From Planktomarina temperata RCA23 (GTDB taxonomy: Bacteria; Pseudomonadota; Alphaproteobacteria; Rhodobacterales; Rhodobacteraceae), in assembly GCF_000738435.1 (NCBI RefSeq), contig NZ_CP003984.1, forward strand, positions 2,108,001 to 2,172,000: 64,000 nt of DNA. Direction: 5' to 3'. The notes beneath the pieces were generated by a model. It was not told the origin of the DNA. It saw nothing but the letters and a program-made list of their open reading frames with translations, and searched no databases. Positions 57,986 through 64,000 of this stretch are shown in pieces (the stretch's first letter is position 1; each line of letters begins with the position of its first letter). The translations under genes were made by a program, and so were the position numbers.

Positions 57986-60433
57986 TTAGCTGCGCATTTT
58001 CAAGCCTTCGGGGTCGTAAAGCGGTGCGGATTGGACCTCGGCGCTGTACATGTGACCTAAGATTTCCACCTCAAGCCTTTGTCCACCGGCGCTCAGCCGG
58101 GTGGGAACATAGCCCATGGCCATGGAGCGACCGACATGATGGGCATAGCCGCCGGACGAGATGTAGCCCACGGCCGCACCGTTATGCAGGATCGCCTCAT
58201 CGTTGGACACGTCGATCCCCTCAACCTCAAGGGTCAGGTTCACCAACCGCTTGGCCGGCTGTCTCACGGCTTGGGCAGCAGTTTTACCGACAAACTCTTT
58301 GTTCCAATTGATGAACCCATCAAGGCCAGCTTCGGCGGCGGTAAAATCGGGGCGGAAATCCAGGCCCCATGCGCCCCAGCCTTTCTCAAGGCGCATCGAC
58401 ATCAAAGCCCGCGCGCCATACCAGCGCAGGCCCTGATCTGCCCCCGCCAGCTCCACCGCTTCGGTCAAGCGGCGCAGATATTGCGGCTTGCAGTAAATTT
58501 CATAGCCCAATTCGCCCGAGAAACTGATCCGCGTCAGGATCACAGGGACGCCCGCCACATAGGTCATTTTGGTGTCGCGAAAGGCAAAGCCCGCGGCGCT
58601 GACATCCTCGCGGGTCAGTTCGGCCAAGACCGCACGGGATTTTGGACCGCTGAGCGCCAGCCCGTGCCAATCCTCACTCACATTGCGATAGTGCACATCG
58701 GCCGGCAAATCGCGTTCGAACCAACGGCGATGGGCTTCTTGCATGGTGCCCGAGCCAAAGAGCATGAAATGTTCCGCCCCATAACAGGCCACGGTCAAAT
58801 CGCCATAGAGCTTGCCCTTTTCCGTCAACATCGGAGTCAACGTCACGCGGCCCGGTTTTGGTATGAAACCGGCCAAGATCCGGTCAAGATAGGCACGGGC
58901 CCCCGGGCCCTTAAATTCATGTTTGGCGAAATTGGCCACTTCAATCACCCCAACATCTGCGCGCACCGAGGCCACCTCACGCGCCACATAGTCATGGCTG
59001 CGGTTGCGTTCAAAACTGGGCGCCTCATGGGCGTCGTCGGGCCCATTGGCAAACCAAAGCGCATGTTCCAAACCAAAACTTTGATCCATGCGCGCGCCCT
59101 TGGCCACCAGATGATCGTAAATCGCGGTGGTTTTCTGCAACCGCCCCTTCGGCAGCGTTTCATTGGGGAAGGTCATTACGAACCGGCGTTCATAGTTTTC
59201 AGTCGATTTCACCGTGCCCCAATCCGGCGTCGCCCAATCGCCGAAGCGCGCCACATCCATGGCCCAGACATCAATGGAAGGCTCCCCATCAATCATCCAT
59301 TCCGCCATGGTCAGCCCAACGCCGCCACCTTGGCAAAAGCCCGCCATAACCCCGACCGCGCACCAATAGTTCGTCATCCCAGGCACGGGGCCAATCATTG
59401 GATTTCCGTCCGGGCCAAAGGTGAAGGGGCCGTTGATCGCTTGCCGAATGCCCACCTCTCCCAGAACAGGAATACGCTCAAAGGCAAACTCCAAACGATC
59501 GGCGATTTGCTCCAAATTTGGCTGCAACAACTCATGGCCAAAGTCCCACGGAGTGCCGCCGACTTTCCAAGGGGTTCCGCGCTGCTCATAGGTGCCCAAA
59601 AGCAGCCCGTCGCGCTCCTGGCGAAAATAGATATTGGCCTCATAATCAATTCCGCAGGGCAGACGGTTTGGCGCATCGGCAATGGCTTGGATCTTTTCCG
59701 TCAGCAGATAGTGATGCTCCATCGGCTGCACCGGAATGTTAAGCCCCTGCATATGTCCCACTTCACGCGCCCAAAGCCCGCCGCAATTGACGATATGCTC
59801 GGCGTTGATGGTCCCGCGCGGCGTGTGCACGTCCCAGCTGCCATCCGCCCGCTGGATGGTTTTTGTCGCTGGCGTATGGGTGAAATATTGTGCCCCATGC
59901 ACCTTGGCCGCTTTGGCAAAGGCATAGGTCGCCCCAGAGGGGTCCAAATCTCCATCTTGATCATCCCACAGCGCGGCAATGTAATGTTTGGGATCAATCA
60001 ACGGATGGCGATCGGCCACTTCCTGGGGGCTGATGAACTCTTGACTAAGGCCCATGTAGCGCGCCTTGGACCGCTCGCGTTTGAGATAATCATACCAGGT
60101 TTTATTCGAGGCCAGATAAAATCCGCCGGTCATATGCAGCCCGACCGAATGGCCCGAAAGCTCTTCAATCTCTTTATATAGGTCAATGGTATAGCCTTGC
60201 AGGCGGCTGATGTTCGGATCGCTTGAAATCGTGTGAATTTGCCCAGCCGCGTGCCAACTTGATCCCGAGGTCAACTCGTCGCGCTCCAGCAAGACCGCAT
60301 CTTTCCAGCCAAATTTCGCCAGGTGGAACAAGATCGAACAGCCCACGACCCCGCCGCCGATAATCACAACTTTCGCATGGCTCGGTAGGGCCTTAGCTCC
60401 ACCTCCGTTTTCCGATTTTTGAATCTCTGGCAT
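57986..60433 (-). CDS. FAD-dependent oxidoreductase / GcvT fusion (dimethylglycine dehydrogenase-like)
   Basis: An 815-residue two-part enzyme. Residues 20-400 form a D-amino-acid-oxidase fold with VVIIGGGVVGCSILFHL, and SGSSWHAAG puts a histidine (H61) where sarcosine and dimethylglycine dehydrogenases bind FAD covalently. From about residue 425 the GcvT-like folate-binding domains follow (GPGARAYLDRILAG; GYEIYCKPQYLRRL). Such enzymes remove a methyl group from dimethylglycine or sarcosine and hand it to tetrahydrofolate as methylene-THF. Here it is next to an MttB-like gene, which suggests a methylated-amine demethylation route; fhs and folD elsewhere in the window would use the folate product. 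Confidence 0.9.
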   Translation of the reverse strand: MPEIQKSENGGGAKALPSHAKVVIIGGGVVGCSILFHLAKFGWKDAVLLERDELTSGSSWHAAGQIHTISSDPNISRLQGYTIDLYKEIEELSGHSVGLHMTGGFYLASNKTWYDYLKRERSKARYMGLSQEFISPQEVADRHPLIDPKHYIAALWDDQDGDLDPSGATYAFAKAAKVHGAQYFTHTPATKTIQRADGSWDVHTPRGTINAEHIVNCGGLWAREVGHMQGLNIPVQPMEHHYLLTEKIQAIADAPNRLPCGIDYEANIYFRQERDGLLLGTYEQRGTPWKVGGTPWDFGHELLQPNLEQIADRLEFAFERIPVLGEVGIRQAINGPFTFGPDGNPMIGPVPGMTNYWCAVGVMAGFCQGGGVGLTMAEWMIDGEPSIDVWAMDVARFGDWATPDWGTVKSTENYERRFVMTFPNETLPKGRLQKTTAIYDHLVAKGARMDQSFGLEHALWFANGPDDAHEAPSFERNRSHDYVAREVASVRADVGVIEVANFAKHEFKGPGARAYLDRILAGFIPKPGRVTLTPMLTEKGKLYGDLTVACYGAEHFMLFGSGTMQEAHRRWFERDLPADVHYRNVSEDWHGLALSGPKSRAVLAELTREDVSAAGFAFRDTKMTYVAGVPVILTRISFSGELGYEIYCKPQYLRRLTEAVELAGADQGLRWYGARALMSMRLEKGWGAWGLDFRPDFTAAEAGLDGFINWNKEFVGKTAAQAVRQPAKRLVNLTLEVEGIDVSNDEAILHNGAAVGYISSGGYAHHVGRSMAMGYVPTRLSAGGQRLEVEILGHMYSAEVQSAPLYDPEGLKMRS

Positions 60434-60487
60434 ATCAGTCTACCCGTCTTTTAAGTTACATTTTCCAAGCCTAGCATGGCCATTCTC

Positions 60488-62020
60488 TCAATACCAAGCG
60501 TCCGGAATTTCCGATTTTCTGCGGTCCACATAGGCTTGCAATTCTTCCTTCACACCTGCGTTGATCGGCGGAGGTTCATAGGCACGCAACAGGCTTGTCC
60601 AGCGCTCATAGGCCCGCTGCCGCATGTCTTTCGCCCCGCCTTCCTCCCAGCTTTCGACATTTTCGCTGTCACTCAACGCGGGCTCATAGAAGGCGGTTTG
60701 GTAATTGCGCATCGTATGGGCCGAGCCCAAGAAATGCCCGGCCGGTTCAACCTCACCATAGGCATCACCCGCCAGCGCCTCAGGGCTGCTGTCAAGCCCC
60801 GCACCCAGTTTCTGATAGCCCCCCAAACGGTCCGCATCCATCACCAGTTTTTCAAATCCAGTGCAGAGCCCACCTTCCATCCAACCGGCCGCATGAAGAA
60901 CAAAATTTGCCCCAGCCAGCATAGTCGAATGCATGGAATCGGCACTTTCATAGGCCGCCTGCGCATCTTCAATTTTGCTTGCGGTCAGCGATCCACCACA
61001 GCGCAGCGGCAGGCCCGCAGCCCGCGCCATTTGACCAATGGCATAGTTCGACAAGATGGGTTCCGGCATGCCAAAGGTTGGTGCGCCAGATTTCAGGCTC
61101 ATGGAGCTCAGAAAATTGCCCAAGACAAACGGCGCGCCAGGGCGGATCAATTGCGAAAAGGCGCAGCACATCAGCGCCTCGGCCATGGCTTGCGTGACCG
61201 AAGCCGCTGTGCTGACCGGTCCCATAGCCCCCGATAAGATAAAGGGCACCACCACGATCCCCTGCCCACGGCTGCAATAGGTCTCAATCGCTTGGGTGAC
61301 CACCTTGTCGACCAAAAGCGGTGAATTTGTGTTCACATTGCCCATGATCACACACTGTTGATCCATCACCTCCCGACCAAAAACAATCTCAACCATGTCA
61401 ACGCTGTCCTGCGCCCGGCTTTGTTCGGTAATCGCGCCCAGATGCGGTTTGTCCGAACAGGTCATATGCAGATAGAGCATATCCAAATGACGCTTGCTCA
61501 CCGGCACATCGCAGGGTTCACAAATAACCAAGCCGCCGTGATGTAAATTGGGGTGCATATAGGTGAGCTTGATCAATTTCTCGAGACTGTCGAGATCCCC
61601 ATAGCGCCGACCCTTTTGCAAATCGCGCACGAATGGCGCGCCATAGATCGGTGCAAAGACTTGATTTTGACCGCCAATCACCACATCACGGGTTCTGTTG
61701 CGGGCAATCTGGGTGAATTGCCGCGGCGCGGTCTTGCACAAAGCGCGAACCTGAGCCGCCTCCATGCGCACCCGGTCGCCGTCAATCCGCGCGCCGGCCT
61801 TGCGCCAAACCTCAAGCGCCTTGGGATCATCGCGAAACGCAATGCCAATGTCTTGCATCAACCAATCAACCTGAGCCTCAAGCTGCGCCATAGTGGCGTC
61901 ATCTAAAGGGTCGAAAAACGCCAAGCGCCTTTGCAAATAGGGGCTGGGCGGCGCGGTGCCAATCCCGTCCTCACCCGCTTGCCGAGCCCGAGCCCCGATC
62001 GTTGATTTTCGTCGCGCCAT
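60488..62020 (-). CDS. Trimethylamine methyltransferase (MttB) superfamily protein, non-pyrrolysine
   Basis: A 510-residue TIM-barrel protein of the MttB superfamily, with HHGGLVICEPCDVPV, MGNVNTNSPLLVDK, GAPTFGMPEP and WMEGGLCTGFEKLVMDAD. There is no in-frame amber codon, so it is not the pyrrolysine trimethylamine enzyme; non-pyrrolysine relatives such as MtgB demethylate glycine betaine or other quaternary amines. These normally pass the methyl to a corrinoid protein, but no corrinoid gene is near. The ATG at 62020 follows CCGGAG. It starts the transcription unit that goes on to the DMGDH-like gene. Confidence 0.88.
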   Translation of the reverse strand: MARRKSTIGARARQAGEDGIGTAPPSPYLQRRLAFFDPLDDATMAQLEAQVDWLMQDIGIAFRDDPKALEVWRKAGARIDGDRVRMEAAQVRALCKTAPRQFTQIARNRTRDVVIGGQNQVFAPIYGAPFVRDLQKGRRYGDLDSLEKLIKLTYMHPNLHHGGLVICEPCDVPVSKRHLDMLYLHMTCSDKPHLGAITEQSRAQDSVDMVEIVFGREVMDQQCVIMGNVNTNSPLLVDKVVTQAIETYCSRGQGIVVVPFILSGAMGPVSTAASVTQAMAEALMCCAFSQLIRPGAPFVLGNFLSSMSLKSGAPTFGMPEPILSNYAIGQMARAAGLPLRCGGSLTASKIEDAQAAYESADSMHSTMLAGANFVLHAAGWMEGGLCTGFEKLVMDADRLGGYQKLGAGLDSSPEALAGDAYGEVEPAGHFLGSAHTMRNYQTAFYEPALSDSENVESWEEGGAKDMRQRAYERWTSLLRAYEPPPINAGVKEELQAYVDRRKSEIPDAWY

Positions 62021-62192
62021 ATCTACTCCGGTTTGGTCGTCCACCCTATTCTAGGCAAATCCGCCCCATCACCGAAACGCCATTAACGACGAAACCATGT
62101 CAAAATCCCGCTGTTTTGCGCAGATATCAGCGCTGCGAGCAGGTCATTGCAATCTGCGCCCTATAGGCTACCAATATCCTAAGGAGCAAACT

Positions 62193-62597
62193 ATGACCCA
62201 GGTGATTACAACATCCGTCAAAGACTTGGTCGCGGCCGCCAATGCGGAGGTGACCACCCTCACTGTCGAACAGGCCCGCACGCTCATTGACAGCCCCGAT
62301 CACATCCTTGTGGATCTGCGCGACATCCGCGAGCTGCAACGCACGGGAAAGATCCCCGGCGCTTTTTCCTGCCCGCGCGGGATGCTGGAGTTTTGGATTG
62401 ATCCGGCCAGCCCCTATCACAAAGAGATTTTCAACCAAGATAAGACCTATGTGTTCTATTGCGCCAGCGCTTGGCGTTCGGCCTTAAGTGCGAAAGTGGC
62501 GCAAGATATGGGCCTGGCGCCCGTGGCCCATATCGCCGGCGGCTTTACGGCGTGGGTCAAAGCCGACGGCCCCGTTGAGGCTTTGCCCCAAAAATAG
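62193..62597 (+). CDS. Rhodanese-like domain protein
   Basis: A 134-residue single-domain rhodanese. The active-site loop is [13 protein letters not shown] with cysteine C90, and the N-terminal part has [20 protein letters not shown]. Such proteins transfer sulfane sulfur or act as persulfide carriers. The ATG at 62193 follows AAGGAG. It is divergent from the MttB-like gene and 31 bases upstream of the aminotransferase gene, likely co-transcribed. Confidence 0.92.
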   Translation: MTQVITTSVKDLVAAANAEVTTLTVEQARTLIDSPDHILVDLRDIRELQRTGKIPGAFSCPRGMLEFWIDPASPYHKEIFNQDKTYVFYCASAWRSALSAKVAQDMGLAPVAHIAGGFTAWVKADGPVEALPQK

Positions 62598-62628
62598 AGC
62601 CCGCGCAGCTGGAATAAAAAGAGGTTTC

Positions 62629-63999
62629 ATGCAAAATTCACCATCGCCAGAAGAGTTACACGCCTTTGATCGGGAGCATTTCTTGCACCCTTGGCACGAT
62701 ATGAATGCTTGGCGTGGCTATGATAATATGTTGGTGGAGGCGGCGCAGGGCATCTACCTTTATGATGAAACCGGCAGAAAATTTATAGACGGTCCTGGCG
62801 GCATGTGGTGCGTGCAAATCGGTTATGGTCAGGCAGAGATGGCAGAGGCAATCGCGGCCCAAGTCCTGAAAATGCCCTATGCCTCGCCCTTTACCAATGT
62901 CACCCAACCTGGCGCGATACTGGCCAAGAAATTGGCCGATTTCGCACCGGGGGATTTGAACAATGTCTTCTTCACCACAGGCGGCTCGACAGCGGTCGAC
63001 ACCGCTTTGCGGGCCATGCAGTTTATGAACAACAGCCTTGGGCGGCCCGAAAAGAAGATGATCCTAGCGCGGGAGAAAGGCTATCACGGCTCGACCTATC
63101 TGGCAGCATCCGTGAGCGGCAAAGAGCGCGATGTGACCAAATTCGATATGGAAAGCCGCTTGGTGCATTTTCTACCCAATGTGAATCCCTATCTGCGCCC
63201 CGATGAAATGAGTGTCGCGCAATGGTGCGATGCCAAAGTGCAGGATCTTGAGGAGGCCATTGCGCAGCTTGGGGCCGAAAATATCGGCGCTTTCATTGCC
63301 GAACCCATTTTGAGCTCAGGCGGCGTGATTGTGCCGCCAGAGGGCTATCACAAACGCACCTTCGATATCTGCCGCGCCCATGATATTCTGTATATCTCTG
63401 ACGAGGTGGTCACGGGCTTTGGACGGCTGGGCCATTGGTTTTCCTCGCAAGCCGTATTCGACATCGAACCCGACATCATAACCTGCGCCAAAGGCTTGAC
63501 CTCTGGCTACCTACCCTTGGGGGCCTGTATCATTTCGGATCGCATGATGGAGCGCATGACCCATCGCGGTGAAGTCTTGTTTTCCAACGGCTATACCTAT
63601 TCGGGTCACCCGGTGAGTTGCGCGGCCGCGCTAAAGAATATAGAAATTTTAGAACGCGATAATGTTTTGGCGCATGTGCGCGACATCGCCCCCTATTTCC
63701 AAGAGCGACTCGCGCGCTTGACGCGCTACCCCATTATTGGCGACGCGCGCGGCGCTGGGTTGATCGGTTGCATTGAAGCGCGGTTGAGCAAAGATGGCTC
63801 GCGGCTTGAGGATGAACGCAAGATCGGCGCCATGATTGACCAGGCCTGCCATGACCGCGGGCTGATCGTTCGGCCATTGATCAACATGTGCGTGTTTTCG
63901 CCGCCGCTGGTCATCAGCAGAACTCAGGTGAATGATTTATTTGACATTCTTGGGCAGGCCATTGAAACTGTGTGTGAAAAATTTGATCTGACACCGTGA
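62629..63999 (+). CDS. Class III (omega-amino acid type) aminotransferase
   Basis: A 456-residue PLP-dependent aminotransferase, complete to its TGA one base before the window edge. [13 protein letters not shown] includes the PLP aspartate (D258), and the PLP lysine is K288 in [26 protein letters not shown] is the phosphate loop. The sequence is of the taurine/beta-alanine/putrescine pyruvate aminotransferase kind; substrate not determined. AAGAGG precedes the ATG. Confidence 0.92.
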   Translation: MQNSPSPEELHAFDREHFLHPWHDMNAWRGYDNMLVEAAQGIYLYDETGRKFIDGPGGMWCVQIGYGQAEMAEAIAAQVLKMPYASPFTNVTQPGAILAKKLADFAPGDLNNVFFTTGGSTAVDTALRAMQFMNNSLGRPEKKMILAREKGYHGSTYLAASVSGKERDVTKFDMESRLVHFLPNVNPYLRPDEMSVAQWCDAKVQDLEEAIAQLGAENIGAFIAEPILSSGGVIVPPEGYHKRTFDICRAHDILYISDEVVTGFGRLGHWFSSQAVFDIEPDIITCAKGLTSGYLPLGACIISDRMMERMTHRGEVLFSNGYTYSGHPVSCAAALKNIEILERDNVLAHVRDIAPYFQERLARLTRYPIIGDARGAGLIGCIEARLSKDGSRLEDERKIGAMIDQACHDRGLIVRPLINMCVFSPPLVISRTQVNDLFDILGQAIETVCEKFDLTP

Positions 64000-64000
64000 T

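Noticed and set aside
58079-60181. A 700-codon plus-strand frame opposite the DMGDH-like gene
   Set aside because: Its translation has no recognisable motifs, is rich in His and Arg as expected for an antisense of a GC-rich gene, and the minus-strand product is a clear two-domain enzyme.
60488-62020. Pyrrolysine-encoding trimethylamine methyltransferase
   Set aside because: No in-frame amber codon is present; the reading frame is continuous, so it is a non-pyrrolysine relative.
1-64000. tRNA or rRNA genes, CRISPR arrays, insertion sequences or prophage genes
   Set aside because: No cloverleaf, spaced direct repeats, transposase or phage structural genes are apparent in the window.

Overview
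The window is an ordinary stretch of chromosome from an alphaproteobacterium of the Rhodobacterales (Roseobacter group). The evidence is the ruvCAB / ybgC-tolQRAB-pal-cpoB-tilS-ftsH gene order, an Irr-type Fur regulator divergent from fabA-fabB-fabI, a CP4-like (class II framework) AroA, a BCCT transporter with dimethylglycine-dehydrogenase-like and MttB-like genes, and above all a SAM/SAH riboswitch in front of metK, a class known only from Rhodobacterales. Coding density is very high, with many 4-base ATGA overlaps. I see no insertion sequence, prophage, CRISPR array, tRNA or rRNA gene.

Layout. 1-3360: end of a PaaI-type thioesterase gene, then pdeM and an Lhr-type helicase (ligase-associated DNA repair set, without its ligase here). 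3400-6064: folD and fhs, the one-carbon folate pair. 6357-18621: one long minus-strand block, read from high to low coordinates: ruvC-ruvA-ruvB, an unknown gene, ybgC-tolQ-tolR-tolA-tolB-pal-cpoB, tilS, ftsH (strong terminator) and a MOSC-domain gene. 18898-29810: DUF1127, prmA, msrA, two MFS transporters, an FMN-dependent lactate-type dehydrogenase, a BCCT transporter, rplY, pth, DUF2332 and DUF2237 genes. 29836-34360: trpB, trpF, lapA-like, ihfB, rpsA. 34605-38197: four accessory genes (tautomerase, LacI regulator, PhyH dioxygenase, aldo/keto reductase) that separate rpsA from cmk-aroA, a group that is contiguous in many other bacteria. 38184-47564: cmk, aroA, trmB, metK with its riboswitch, then lnt-corC-ybeY-phoH-miaB. 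47680-51689: an unknown gene, irr, and fabA-fabB-fabI. 51738-63999: an accessory catabolic region with a threonine dehydratase-like enzyme, a haloacid dehalogenase, PcaD-like lactonase, a TetA-like MFS transporter, a zinc alcohol dehydrogenase, an enolase-superfamily enzyme, a DMGDH/GcvT fusion, an MttB-like protein, a rhodanese and a class III aminotransferase.

How the genes work together. The Tol-Pal block builds the envelope-tethering complex, and lnt plus pal cover lipoprotein maturation and one product. folD and fhs supply methylene- and formyl-tetrahydrofolate and could take up one-carbon units released by the DMGDH-like and MttB-like proteins. The BCCT transporter is a plausible importer of a betaine-type substrate. 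The link between these scattered parts is inference.

Most interesting items: the SAM/SAH riboswitch whose P1 helix overlaps the lnt stop codon, with a hairpin at the end of lnt that can pair with the riboswitch pseudoknot strand; the MttB-like/DMGDH-like pair with no corrinoid partner nearby; the accessory insertion between cmk and rpsA with its LacI/PhyH divergent control region; and an enolase-superfamily enzyme with glycine at the usual first metal-ligand position. I do not see an unmistakably new multi-gene system.
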